Below are positions 44,851 through 58,600 of a DNA stretch of 64,000 nt, in pieces. The DNA comes from Musa acuminata AAA Group (taxonomy: Eukaryota > Streptophyta > Magnoliopsida > Zingiberales > Musaceae), in the NCBI RefSeq assembly GCF_036884655.1, contig NC_088354.1:16463501-16527500 (forward strand). The letters run 5' to 3'. The notes under the pieces are model-generated. The model saw only the letters and a list, made by a program, of their open reading frames with translations, had not been told where the DNA came from and searched no databases. The position numbers and the translations under genes are program-made. Within the stretch, counting starts at the first letter, position 1, and each line of letters starts with the position of its first letter.

Positions 44851-47800
44851 CTATCCGATTGCACTTGCGACATGAAAGTTTTCCTCTGCATTAGCTTTAG
44901 CTTGCGTCTTCTCTCGCCAGTTCTCCCCCCATATCTTTGCTTCTGCCAAAGCTCGTTCCCGGTCAAAGCCCTGCCTCACGTTTGCACTTGTCTCTTTTGA
45001 AGTGTTCTCACCATTCATTTGCCAATTATGGGCAGTTTCTGCATCACTGTTCAGAGCTGGCGTTCTTCCACCTCCCTCATCAGCACTCCTGTTTCTTCTT
45101 TCACCACCAGGTCTATTGTTAGATGTGGGACATGTACCAGGATCATATGCTTGGGATGCCAAATAGGACAGAGCAGTGACAACATCAGCAATGGCAGGAC
45201 GAGAGGCAGCTTCTTCTTGGATGCACATAGATGCCACAGCAAGAGCTTGATAGACCCCACGCATGGGATATCGACCCTGTAGCTTTGGATCGGCCAGACT
45301 TGGTAGTTTCCTTCGGTCATTGAACATAGGACGAGCCTGTAAGAACGCACATATATGTGATATTTTGAAATGCACTGGAAATGTAATGTAATAGTTTTCA
45401 TGGATATTTTGAAAATTTTGAGATGTAGTAACTGAATGGATCACTTGACGGTATGAATCACTCGACCAAAATATATAAGCCATAGACACATTTAGCTCTA
45501 TAAACCAAACTTCATTCTCCTCCAACATCCAATAAACTGGCGTGTATGATCTCCCTCACTTTATGACTTTGTATCAGATATAATGCCAAACATATTAAAA
45601 ATCAGACTAATTAATTATGTGAGGCTTAGTCCAGTAGTTGACTTCCATGCTGTGATGTGATTTGATCCTATCAGTGAATTACTTAAGAGTTTCTTATCAT
45701 ACCTAATATTAGGTCCACTATGATATCATTGTCCTTTTCCAAAACTAGGTGCAACGTAGATGCCACATATTATCCATGAATTAAACTAGTCTAACTCCAA
45801 TTACATCTCTCCGAACCAGTAAAACTCATGGTCATCTAATGTGAAATCATATCTCATAAACTATAACCAAAAGTGATATCATTAATAATAGTGGAAGACA
45901 CCATATTACACCAACATAAAAAGAAAATTCAAAATACTACATCTAACAAATTTAAGGGACTATGAAATGAATGAAATCATATATTATAAAATTCTCTATC
46001 TGACAATTTTGTAACACTCAAATTAATTCTGCATTGTACCTGCCCATTGGAACCAGTCTTACCACATCATCTTCTGCATAAAGATAAGGATCACTGGTAG
46101 GAATATCTAAAACTGGATCAATAATATTTACTCTATTAGGTTCATCTGCAGAGGGGACAGAGGTGATGAGTATTATAAATACTCGATAATACAAGGAGTC
46201 TCCATTATAGGACAAGGCAAGTAAGGCTGAATCAAATATGTCATCTTTTACATCAAGATGATAAGAAAACCACACCCCACAAAATTAAAAGAAAAATACA
46301 GCAACTCATATATGATCTATATCTATCATGTCATTCTAATATATCAATTATATTAATACATCTAGTATTGTCATGTCTAAGTGTGACCACATATCCATAT
46401 TCATCTTTTACTTTTAGTTTAATCTTCTATTCATTACACATTTTTATAATAAGTTCTTTTACCTAGATACGTCACTTATAATTAAGAAAATAAAATAGTT
46501 ATTTTGCTAAGAAATGTACTAAACCCAAGGCCATCTTATAGATAAGATCCCTGGTGGAATTAAACTATATCCAATATGTTGGACCACCATTTACATATAA
46601 GATTATTACATATAATCCAAGGTACATTTCTCATAAGATGATTACATATAATCTTTGCACACATTGTACCATGAAAATCATTTTATTTTTTAATTCAATA
46701 TTCCTCTCACTAAGGCTACTACTAGATATAATTTATACTATTTTATTGTCTTTGTCTTGACAGATTTAAAGGCATCCCTACACCATTTCAAATATTTACT
46801 ACCCTTGAAATCCTTAATATAATATTAAGTCTATTGTGAAAGAAACCATTTTTCTTGAAACTTATACAATTTATAAGCATCAAATAGTCAGTCATATGCT
46901 TTCACATCACTCGCTACACATTTGCACGATGAAGTAAAATTAAATGATTCAATCCTAAATGCGCATGAAGTATAATACTATAAATGAACATCGTTCTATC
47001 ATTCAAATAAATCAACAATAACATGCTAAGCACCTAAACTTTTATCATATACAAACAACTAACAAAATACATGCTTTCTTAAAATATTTTTGATATCAAA
47101 ATATAATACTATAAATGAACTCAGGTGACTAGACCATCTCATCACATGGCTGTCTCAGTTTTACTAGGAAGAAACAGTTGAACCATTTAATATTGAGCAG
47201 AAGTGTCCAGACACTCCACACTCTAGCTGTACTACAGACTGCATATATAAGATAAATGAAGTGGAAAAGCACTGGAGTAAAACAGGAATAGCATTTCCTC
47301 TAAAACACTATGACATGAAAGATCAAATATTCCCTAAAAAACCACACTTAATAAGCTTACCCATGAAACAAGATTTTGTTCCGCATGTGATTTGGTAGTT
47401 TCAACAGCCTTCCGTCCAGTAATCAACTCCAATAATACAACTCCAAAGCTGTAAATGTCAGATTTAACTGTTAATTGTCCAGTCATGGCATATTCTGGAG
47501 CACAATATCCGTAAGTTCCCATCACCCTTGTTGAGACATGAGATTTGTCACCAACTGGACCAAGCTTTGCAAGCCCAAAATCAGAGAGCTTTGGGTGGAA
47601 GCCCTTATCTAATAGTATGTTGGAGGATTTCAAATCTCGGTATATAACTGGAGGGCTGGCTTTGTTATGGAGGTACTCCAATCCCTTGGCTGCACCAGCT
47701 GCAATCTTCATCCTTGTATTCCAGTCAAGTGGTTCCTTATCAGGTGGAAGGTCTGAAGATAATTGAATAGGTTGGTTAATAACAATATCTCTAGCTGTCA

Positions 47801-50800
47801 AATAGCTTGCTGCTCAACAATAAAGCAACTCGTTCATAAAATAGCTCAGAAATAAAGTAAATCGATCATAAAACCATTCAACAATAATGCAGCCTGGTGG
47901 TAAAACACAATAAAGCAGCTCGATCATGATCAACCAGATAACTCATCCCAATGTCGTGTAACAAAGTCAAGCAAATATGCAATATGACACTCAGATATCC
48001 TAGTCTCATACCATAATGATGGCCAATTGATATGGGGGAATAACAACAGGCCTCTCCCACCTTGACACGTGGATGACAATCCCTGACCAGGCCGATGCAT
48101 AACCAGCCCTAGTAGATCTCATGTGAAACCAGCTCTGATATACCTGATGCATGACAAGCCTTGTTCTCCTAACCATCTAAACCAGCATTGTCAACCCAGC
48201 CACATGGACCGACCACTGTCACCATTGCCACCTGAACCAACATTGCCATCCTAGCCACCTACCATCCTAGGCACCTATGCCAAATCCTAGTTGCTACATC
48301 GCTACTAGATCATTGTAGACAATATCCTCCATAACCACTAACCACCTAGGTAGGGGAAGGATTCCCCTGTACAATGGCCACAGGTCTGACAAAGGGGCTC
48401 TTCTCTCCGAACACCTTCTTTTAAGGAAAAATAGTATACTCAAAGGAAGAGAATATGGAGAAAAGTTCAAAAATGAGATTCAAAAGAGAGAAGTAGAGAT
48501 AAGAAAAGGAGAATTTAGCATGGCTAATACTAATTCTATCCCTTTTGGGCTACAAAATCACCTGCCAATAGACTCTTATAACCTGATCTAGTTCTAGTTT
48601 TACTACGTCTAGGATTATACAGCGAATAACCAATCCTTCATTGAGTCCCAATTGAACTAAGAAAAAGGAGACAGCTGATTATCTAAGCTATTAATGTCTC
48701 CAGCTCTCATCCATGCCTCAATGAGTACTAAACTTCTAGGAGTACTTCTCTGAACTGTCTAAAATATTGTGTGATCTAGAGGTGATCTGACAAGTTTGAA
48801 CTGATTTAGGACTCTTAGACTGGATAATGACAGTGTAGACTACTATAACCTACTTTGACTAGGTTAAATTAGGTTAAGCTGACAAGTCATATGTCAACTG
48901 TTAAATGGTCAAACCGCACTCGTGGAAACAATTGGAAATATTTAACAACCTAAAAATTGAAGGAAAGCCAATTTCATTTCTTGTGTCAAGAAGCAATAAA
49001 GTAGTATAGTTATACAGAGAAGAATCAATGACAAAAGGTGAGCTAGTATTATCATAGTAATTTAAATTTATCAGTTGCTAATTTCTTAATCCACCAAAAT
49101 GATAATAGAGCGTAAACCATGTATGAAAACAATAAAAACTCTGAAATTTGAAATATCTCTTTGCAATCAAGTAGAAAATGGAAATGCAAGTTACAGAATC
49201 CCTATACACCATTTGAACTAAATTTTTTTTATACAATCCATTTGGGAACCACCATTGCAAGGACGTAAAATTCCTTGTATTAAAAGAAGCCATGGATATT
49301 ACAATAATAACAAAATCAATGCATGAATAAGATTATTATTGCCCGTTATGATAATTCACATAGAAAATAACAAACATAAAGGAACAAAAAAATTATGCCT
49401 AATTTTAGGAAATAATATGTTCATCCCATGTTCAGTATACATATGATAAGTCACAATAATATATTGAGAGAAATTCAAGTGAAGCATCATCACAATGTAG
49501 TCACACTTGAGATAGATTCTGTGGTCCTTATAAGCAATGGCTCTCCTACGTAAGAAGAAAATCTTCTGATAGAAGTTAAGTTCTGAAAATGAAGTTTTAT
49601 AGTACCTACCTAACACTAGTTTTTGTAATATAAAACTACAAAATGCAGACCCAACAAATGAAGAAATTATATCCCTAGAAGTTATAAAATATAATTACTA
49701 ACTAATTATATAATTATAAATGTTCATTTTAAAAGTGAAGAGTAAATGAAGAAATGACATCCCTAAAGTTATACATAATTGCATATGGAAGCTGCAACCT
49801 GTATTTAGGTTTAGCCGGGACATCCATTTCATTCCCCATGCCAATAAGGACCAAAAACAAGCATGTTAAGGAAAGAAAATGCCTATAAACTCAAGAAGCT
49901 TATAAAAGGGACTAAGAATCTCATCAACTTAGAAGCAAGTCTGAATAAAGCTTCTCCACGCTATAAGGCCCTATAAACATTCTTTCCCACACCCCGCATT
50001 AGCGGAAGCCTCATGCACTGGATACGCCCTTTATGGGATGACTCATGAATCTAGGCATCTTCAAATTCACACAAATAAGTAGAAGAAAAAGATAAATCAT
50101 CCAAGAGAGATTAGCAACTTAGCCTAAGAATGTGACAATTGATGTAGCCAAAAGTAATCCAAACAAAGAGTATTGTTCTGAAGGAAACAAAAGAAGACCC
50201 ACACTTTATGATGAATCAACTAAGACTACCATGTCAGCATATAGAGATCGTACCATGTAGATGATCTTCCAATGATCCCATGGACATATACTCATAGACA
50301 AGAAGCCGTTGGTCTCCATCAGCACAATAACCAATTAGATTCACAAGGTTGGGGTGATGCAACATGCTAAGCATAAGGACCTCCACTAGGAACTCCCTAT
50401 TTCCTTGGAGTCCATTTCTGTCGAGTTGTTTTACAGCCACAACCTGCAGGCACACCCAGACATCCATCCCCATAATATAAAGAGGTACAGCTACAATCTC
50501 AATGCCAAAGAAACACTAGCTCTATGCAACTAAATCCATATTTCATGTTTCTTATCATGTTACATAGTGTGAAAATACCAACTTCAAAACTACTGTGAAG
50601 CTTGACACAGGTTAATGAAGCCTTAATCAATACTCCAGCAGAAAGAAGCAGATCAAAATTGACTAACTCACAAACAAAAATCTTCACATTTGAAAGAGTA
50701 CCTGACCAGTAGTTTCCAGACGACCTCTGTAGACCCGTCCAAATCCTCCTTCCCCGAGCAATGACTCTGCTCTAAAATTACCTGTTGCAGACGAAAGCTC

Positions 50801-51455
50801 ACGAAACGTGAAAGTGTGTGCCGAAATAGCAAAATTAGACCCCTCCTTGGGACCCAGTGATTCCTTTTTTACATTCACATCGTTTCTGGTCCGTATTCTA
50901 TCATCCCCTGCAAAGTCATGAATCAGTCAGGAAAATTAAAATAAGCAGATTTCGAGGTACGCCATAGGTTCTGAAATGTGTCATCTCATCAAGTGGAACT
51001 CAATGACTTCGAAATAGACGAGATCCGACTCAACAAAGATCTCCAAGGCAAACCCAACCATTAGAAAAATCACACACCTAATAAACATCTAGAGGAGAGG
51101 AAAAGAATATGACGAATTTCATCTGGTTCAAGTATCCATCTTTATAGTTGAAGCAGAAAACGAGTATCCCGGAAGATGGCAAAACCACGAGAGATGACAA
51201 AACTACCGAGTCATCTAAATCATATTTCCCGACATCCAGCTCAGAGATCGGAAAGATATCAGATGCAGAACTCTTCGGATACGGATCAGATCCCCTAGGA
51301 GCAACATCTCATAGACGGAGGGCCTAAAACTTACCAGAGGACAACTTTTCGACGGGGGGCGCCACCATGGGCTGCTCCTCTCTCTTGCGGTCGCAATCAT
51401 TCACGTGACTGAGCTGCGCTGCCTCCTCCGATTCGAAGCACGGGAAGCAACCCAT
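44851..51455 (-). CDS. PBS1-like receptor-like cytoplasmic kinase (RLCK VII), five exons, 464 aa
   Basis: Coding exons on the minus strand: 51455-51335, 50907-50702, 50443-50254, 47752-47361 and 45336-44851. All have GT-AG boundaries and phases that close to 465 codons. The N-terminus MGCFPCF offers an N-myristoylation Gly2 and palmitoylation Cys3/Cys6, so plasma-membrane anchoring is expected. Kinase landmarks: glycine loop GEGGFG 92-97, VAVK Lys114, YRDLKSSN with Asp212, DFG Asp230, APE 257-259. The activation segment carries GDKSHVS (240-246), the PBS1 feature cleaved by the bacterial protease AvrPphB in Arabidopsis. The C-terminal tail ends with a conserved [13 protein letters not shown] block. 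PBS1 is an immune-signalling kinase guarded by the NLR RPS5; that role is family knowledge. Introns 3 and 4 are long (about 2.5 and 2.0 kb). Confidence 0.92.
47753..50253 (-). other. Third intron of the PBS1-like gene (2.5 kb), partly repeat-like
   Basis: No exon of the kinase is missing from it by phase or family alignment. About 47810-47930 holds three degenerate copies of an AATAAAGCAACTCG-TCATAAAA-like unit. About 48050-48900 has a CCAGC/CTAGxCACC-rich character unlike the rest and may be an old insertion of unknown family. The remainder is AT-rich. Confidence 0.4.
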
Positions 51456-51904
51456 GTCGCCCAAGATCCAGACTTGCTCAACAACGACCACAAAAGATGG
51501 GATTTCTCATCGAGATCACTCGATTACCGCTCAATTTCGACGCAATCACCGCATCAAAAGCTTCCTGGCATCAAACTCTGTCGGAATTCTCGTTCTTCAG
51601 ATCCAATCGAGATGATCCGAAGAAAGAAGGTGTTAATTCCTTTAGGCTGTGGGTGTGAGACTTCAGCGCGGAGGCAAAGGGGGGGGGAAGGTGGAGGAGC
51701 CGCCTAACGCATCGGCTTCAGACGCATGTATCGCACTCCATATTTATATTCATATAATTAATGCGCGAATAAATATACATTACGAGTACTGTTTGTAATA
51801 TGGAAAGTGGATGTAAATTCTCTGACGCGTGGAACAGTACATGTCAGGGGAATGCACATGGAAATTGACGGACGTATATTTGTATTGTATACGTAGTATG
51901 TAAT
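51456..51904. other. 5' leader and promoter region of the PBS1-like gene
   Basis: GC-richer up to about 51720 (leader and proximal promoter of the minus-strand gene, with a CGCGGAGGCAAAGGGGGGGG purine tract near 51670-51690), then AT-rich. The plus-strand open frame at 51405-51707 is antisense to exon 1 and has no family match. Confidence 0.45.
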
Positions 51905-52495
51905 TTTTATGGACGAATTTTCGAAAAAATATCTGAGAAATTCTCGCATAACGTCTTGACTTACCATTGTCTTTTTTTTTTACATAAAAATATTATTTTA
52001 TTTTTATCTTCGGGGATCCTATCATCGCATTCATCCCTACTACTTCCACTATCTTATCAAACTTACCCCTGTGTGTTTCACTCTCGTTATTCTCGTCTAT
52101 AGCATAAGAGATTGTTGATCTTGTCATCCTAACTCCTTTCGTCTTTGTCTATTTGGACTCACCCTTATATGTCTTGCTCTTGCCATTCTTGCTTACGACG
52201 CAAGCGACAAGTGATGGAGACACAAGCGAAGACAGCTAAAATCATGGAGACAAGGGTGAGTTCAATGAGTTCAAAAATAAGAGGGCTAGGACGACATGGG
52301 TCAATGGTCACCTATGTCATGAGTGAGAAAAACGAGGACGAGATGCACAGGGGTGGGTCCAGTGAAAGCGACAATGCTAAGAGAAGATAATGACCGACAA
52401 GGATAATATCATTATTTAAAAAAAATTGAAAGTTGGGTCACTAATTAGGATTTTTTTCAAAAATATGAGTTATTTTCAAGAATTTGCCCAAATTT
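51905..52495. mobile_element. Second foldback element, about 0.6 kb
   Basis: The two halves are imperfect inverted copies, meeting near 52195. ACTCACCCTTATATGTC on the left faces the complement of GACAAGGGTGAGTTC on the right. CACCCCTGTG-like, TCGTxxTTCTC-like and terminal AATTTTCGAAAAAATATC/TCAAAAATATGAGTTATTTTCAAGAATTT words also pair. There is no open frame of note. It is not similar to the first foldback element. Confidence 0.6.
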
Positions 52496-54227
52496 TATTT
52501 TATTTAATTATAGCATATTATATTTTATAGATTCTACACATAGTATTTTATTTTAAAGCCACCATATTTTCAGCATTTCACTTTGGAAACAAACATAACA
52601 ATGTTCATAGTAGATGTGACTTTTTATTCACTGTAGAGTTCCAAAAAATAATTAAGGGGACTCTTAATATTTACTCAATCAAAATGTTAACCAATAATGC
52701 AAAAAAAAATACGAATCATCTTTTGAAACAAGGCAAAGAAAGGAGTGTTAATGTTGTCTAAAGGCCAAAAATTAATCTTTTTGAAGGATAATTCAATCTA
52801 GTGAATGACACAACGCGAATCAACATCCACTTTTAATATATTGATTTTTCAAAAAAAATCTTTATTAATTATAATGAAATGATACGAGTCCGTTTGCGTC
52901 AAACCAAGAAATGGAGGATCAAAGGTCTTGTTGTCTCTAGCATTAAGAATCAATCAATCAGTCAAACTATTATAAAATGTGGTTCTAAAGAACCTATAGG
53001 ATTTTGTTTTCCATTATTATTGCATCGTATTCGCATTGATTAGGGTAGCCTTTTAATTGTGAAGATGATTCTGCTGCTTAATTCAGCCATCGTATAGACA
53101 TTATCAATTTATTTCATACTCAAACTAGGCCATAAAAGATTAGTAAAAACTATCTAATTATAACAAGAAATAAGAGGTGACTGATCCAAGGATTGATACA
53201 TCACCCTCACCCACACTTTTCTGCAAGGAGTTCATGTTTTGGAGAAGATACAGAAGAATAGTATTAATCCGATTATAATGTCAAGTCATTGGCCACTTTT
53301 ATATAGTAAAATTAAGATAGAGGTGCAACGTACCAACATTTTTTTACCAAGCCTCATGTTCTCTCTCTCTAAAATAGCTAAAGCCACATTACTTGGAACA
53401 CTGATTTCAACCATGGAAACATGTAGTTTTGAGGGGACAATGCCACATGGTTGGTGGGGCAATTTGACATCAATGTGAATGCGAGTAGAGATGATTGCTA
53501 GGAAATTGTGGGGTGTGCAATTCTTAATGACAGGAGATAAAAAGAATGTTCAACATTAAATTGATTTGATTTCTTCTGCATGAGCTTTCTTGGTGATTGG
53601 ATCAAATATCTTCTCTTTTAGGTTAGTGGTAAGTCTGGATCTGTCACCTCAGTCACAATAAAGTTGCTTGTGTCTTAGTCCAATAAAACAAAATACGACA
53701 GCATCCCTTTCATGCGCGTGTTTCCAACGAGCATGTTCACGTGAAGTATGAACGCAGATGCATTGATGTATTCCAACACCAATTTGAGCACACGACTTCC
53801 ACTCTTATCACCGTCACAAACATGGTCTCATATGAGTGTCACAGCGACATTATACATATATTATTAGCATCAACAAAACACTAATGTGTTGATTAGCTCA
53901 AGAAAAAACATGTCAATCAACTTTGCTTTCGATTTCACCTACAGTTTAAACCGAGAAAACGAAAAGGCATCGGTCAACTTTTCCAAGTCTAGACAACAAA
54001 AATATATAATTTCGTTACTACTTCGACATGCAGTCGTACCAATTGCAGAACTTCATTCATTCAACTGCCTATAGAAAGAGGGATTAGCTAAATAATATGT
54101 TTTTGTATTGTAAGTAAAGATTAGTTAATTCTTTAAGATCCTTAACAAGATTCCTTAGTTGCCAACAAAGATCTATTATTGACGCAGAAGACATTTGTGG
54201 TCACAGATGCAACAAGGATTTGTGGTT
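52496..54227. other. Intergenic, AT-rich; nothing recognised
   Basis: No coding motif, RNA gene or clear repeat was found. Short open stretches at 53239 and 53886 (+) carry no signature. Confidence 0.4.
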
Positions 54228-55045
54228 GTCCCAACCAAGGTTCACAATATCGTACCGTATCGATGTTTCGATCTAGACTCTCGGTACAATACGGTACAGT
54301 GTACCGAGAGGTACACTCAAGTGTACCGAACGGTACACCTGATTTCAGTCCGTTAAACCCTCTGAAAATACCTGAAAATAAAAAAAAATTAGAATAGGAT
54401 TTTCAAGTTACAAATGAATATAGTAATAGTATAAGTTTAGCAAAATCAATATAAGTTAGGTAAGAATAATATCACATATCTTTTTTGGGCTTTGAAGTAG
54501 TCTTGTTCGAGGTTCATATTTCAGCCCGTTATAGATTGAAATATCTATAAAAAAATTATTTGAATTATTAGACTATTTTGTTACAATATAAACTCTAAAA
54601 TTTAAATAAATTAAATAATCACATACATAGATATACCTGATTATTGATTCTACCACCAAAACGAACGACGGGCCTCCACAGGTGGTGGATCGAGGTCCTC
54701 GATCCGATACATCTGCATATCAATATGATACATTTGTTGGACCCAATCATGAAATTGATCCCATGACATAGTGTATTGATACACTGTATATCATTGATGC
54801 ATCAATGTGGTGCTAATCGTAGATTGATCGTCATGAATCATATTTGTCCAAGACAGCTCTTGAGGCATATATTGGTGAATGTCAGAGCTTCTACTTTCGC
54901 TACTAATCTGCTGTTATGTATCATACTGTTGCTCAGAGAAGGATGACCAACTATCACCATACTATTGTTGCCCGTATGATTCTCCATAATACGATGGCTG
55001 TGAATACGATGAGCTTCTTTCTGTGTCTATATCATGTATGCTCTG

Positions 55046-57926
55046 TCACATTTGTTCATATTCATCCACTACCTTCCCCTTCCCCTTCCGCACATAAACT
55101 TGACCAGTATCTTGTCGAGTTCTATGATCTGAATCTTGAGTGGCATGTGTAAAATATTGCTCCTCAGTCCATTCACCACCCTCAAGTTGTGTAGACGAGA
55201 CCAACGATTGCCCGACATCACCGCCATCATCTGTCGAGGCACTGCTGTCCGTGTTGTTGTCATGTCTCTGGACCGAGCGAGTTGCTGAATGTGATTGTGA
55301 AGATGTCTCGTCACCCGACTCGATTCTTTCCAACGATGCAATTGATGCTACTGCCTTCTCCTTTGCCTTTGCATGTTGGGCGGACGAGTGTGACCATTGG
55401 GTGTCGGTAGTTCCTCGAGCGGTTTGACTCCTACCACTTATAATCGAGGGGGATTTTCTACTTGTTGGGGTTGTGTTTCTTCTTCTTCTATTGCCTCGGT
55501 GATAAAACGTGAAGGACGCTGAGGATCTCCTACCTCATCAAGTAGAGGATCCTCTTAGTTCTCTGCTACTTCAACCTAGTCTAACATTGGCTCCGAATCT
55601 TTGTTGTAGAATTGGAGGTCAATAAGATCAATATCTGGTTTCTCTAGCTCCTTATCCAACTCAGCACATCGTAATTTTAGCCGCATGTTATAATGGACAT
55701 ATACTAGTTTCTGTAACCGTCTATAGGAGAGTCTGTTGTGGACCTTCGTATGAATTAATGCAAACATTGACCAATTACGTTCGCAACCACTAGATGTTAT
55801 TGTCCGTGAAAGTACACGAATGGCAACCTTCCTTAAATGTGGTGCATCCCCTCCAAATTATAGTCATCACTCGACTGCAAAAAGATATAAATAAGATTTT
55901 ATTAGCATAATAAATAATTAATATTAAATATAATTAATAATCAATATGCATAACTTTTCCTCACTAGGATCCATAGTGTAACGACACAATACAGCTACAA
56001 TGTCGAAGAATGAACCAACTGTTTCTCGAAATAATCGACCCTCCATAAGAGCATCGGTTGCCTTAGTAGTGTTTGGCAAGAGCCGATATATAACATTTCG
56101 TAACATCATTAGAAAATTATTTTGTGTTCCAAGAGCACATCGATATTGAATTGTCGGGTTTAGATAATACGCTGCAACACATAATTTTGTTAATATGATT
56201 TTTTTATTATCTAAATAATAATAAATTAAATTATTTTGAATATGAATTTACCTGCATTGTGGATATCTTGATCCATATGAACTTCGGTCCGACGATCAAT
56301 GATTCGTACGTATTGGTCGGCCTTAAAATCATCTTTAAATGCTTTCGTGACCTCCTTTTTTGTTGAAATCAGCATATATTTAAGATACGACATCTGTGGA
56401 CGCTTGTCCATATCGACCTTACGGAGGACAATATAAAGCGGTTCCACACCTTTTATGATTTCTGTCGTAGTCTCCCAAAATCTAGAGGAAAGAATGGACT
56501 TTTCTATTTTCTTTCCATCGCTCAATTCAGACCACTCTTGTGAGGTAACCATTGCTTTCAAGCCATACCTTTTTTGCTGTAATAACTTTAATGCAATAAA
56601 ATTGATAGCAAACCGAGTAATTCCAGGTCGAAGTATCTCACCATTTACATACTTTTGCATTAAAACGTGGATCTAATAATGATTATATATAAACTTTGTA
56701 ATTGATTGTGCAAGAGCTACACATTTCTTGACCGCATCCAACTCACCAATATCCTTCAGCATTAGATCTATGCAATAAGCTACACATGGAGTCTAAAATA
56801 AAATTTTTCTTTTTTCCATCAATTACAAACTGGCCTTTTTGAAATTTGCTCCATTGTCGATTATTTTTTGGATAACATACTATGGTCTAATCTTCTCTAC
56901 CATAGTGTCTATCAAGCTCTCAATGTAGTTTATATCTTGGATCTTTTCAGAAGCATTAACGGACTTATGAAACACCACTCTTCTATTGCAATAAATAAGA
57001 AAGTTTATGATACTCATTCTTGTTGATCCTGTCCAACTGTCACACATCAATGTCACCCCATATTCGTTCCATTGCCTCTTGAAGGATTTGATCCAATCCT
57101 TTAGTTCTGCAACCTCCTTATCTAAGTACACGCCGTAAATCTCCTTTGGTGTTGGAGGTTGGATCCCCGTGCCAGACTTTTGAATAGAAGAGACCATACT
57201 CTGGTAATATGGACCTTGGGCTGTGTTGGCTGAAATCCTATGGAAGTTGAACCATTTTGAGATTGCCTTCCCAATATCCAGTTGTTTTTCTTTTGTGTGT
57301 GTATCATCAATCCGTGTTTGTTTCGTTGTTTGTAGGGGATAGGCTTGCAGATCAATATCAACAATATCTGGTGTGGACCTCCTGCCAAGACCTCTCATAA
57401 AACCATGGAGTCCACCATACCTCATGCTATTAGTTCGGCCGAACTGAGAAGGAGCAATTGGTTGCCTCATGTTGGTTGACCTCTAGATTCCACTACCACT
57501 GCCATGCTCCAATTGTGAGTCAGGTCGTCGATGCCTCATTGCTTCATCGACCATATATTGATGCTCCAATGATGCACGAATCTCAACTGTGAGATCCGGG
57601 TCGATTTGATCGCCGCAACCCTCATACTAATCATAAACTGGTTCCTATGTAGCCCTATGATATTCTTTCTCAACTCTTGCATTCTTTTTTAATTTATCTT
57701 CCTTTGCTTATTTAAGCTTGCTTTGAAATAATTTACGGATCTCCGTTGAAACATTTTTGCATTTTGCAATATCAGGATACCCACCAGCCAAATGCATTTT
57801 CACCTGAGTTATTCCTCCACCCTTGCCAATGTAATCACAATAAATACATTACCAATGATGACGATTTTCATCTATCTTTCGGGAATGAACCCATGCATCA
57901 TCATGTGGTTGTTCCTTTGGTACCAT
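55046..57926 (-). pseudogene. hAT transposase relic (BED finger, DUF659-type core, C-terminal dimerisation region)
   Basis: From ATG 57926 the minus strand reads a BED zinc finger (CIYCDYIGKGGGITQVKMH ... KC, about 57850-57760) with stops. 57470-56880 is open and contains a DUF659-like segment (KEIYGVYLDKEVAELKDW, then TLMCDSWTGSTRMSIINF and the RVVFHKSVNAS block). 56660-56226 and 56109-55924 are the middle region. 55800-55576 is the hAT C-terminal dimerisation motif (TSSGCERNWSMFA, IHTKVHNRLS). A Ser/Asp-rich tail lies at 55333-55046. Stops and an AT-rich break near 56660-56880 separate the pieces, which may include former introns. The copy cannot encode a whole transposase. Confidence 0.85.
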
Positions 57927-57989
57927 GATCCTACCAAATTTAAATCAAATAAACTATAAAATATAAACATATTAAATTGATCAAATATC

Positions 57990-58600
57990 GATCATAAATC
58001 ACTAATCGTAACATTAAATAATTTTATTAAAACATAACTAATCATATTTTATCATCGTAAATATGTTACATGCATAAAATAAGTATTAAAATCATTAAAT
58101 ACACTAATTACACGATTAACATAGTTAATTTTTTACTAATTACTTCTCTTTCAATACTATAAACATGACAAACACCCTAATAGGTATTAAAGATATTGGA
58201 TTGACATAAAATCGAATAAATTTTGATTAAATAATCATTAAAATGACTAATCACAGTATTAAATAACTTTAATAAAACATAATTAAACTTATTTTACTAT
58301 CATATATATGTAAAACACATAAAAGAAACATTAAATATGTAATTTTAATCCAATATGATTTAAATTATGATAAAATCATCATTTATCTACACTAATTATA
58401 TGATTAACATAGTTAATTTTTCACTAATTACTTCTCTTTCAACACTATAAAGATGACAAATACCCTAATAGGTATTAAAGCCATTGAATTGATATAAAAT
58501 CGAACAAATTTTGATTAAATCAACATTAAAATAACTAATCACAATATTAAATAACTTTAATAAAACTTAATAAAACTTATTTTACTATCATAAATATTAT
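57990..58600. repeat. Tandem duplication, about 288-bp period, in the hAT leader
   Basis: CCCTAATAGGTATTAAAG recurs at 58175 and 58463, with the whole neighbourhood repeated: GATTAACATAGTTAATTTTT-ACTAATTACTTCTCTTTCAA and ACTAATCACA-TATTAAATAACTTTAATAAAAC. A third partial copy of the latter block is at about 57990-58075. It lies between the transposase start and the right TIR. Confidence 0.75.

Noticed and set aside
52145..52390. 81-codon open frame
   Set aside because: It spans the centre of a foldback element and reads arm sequence.
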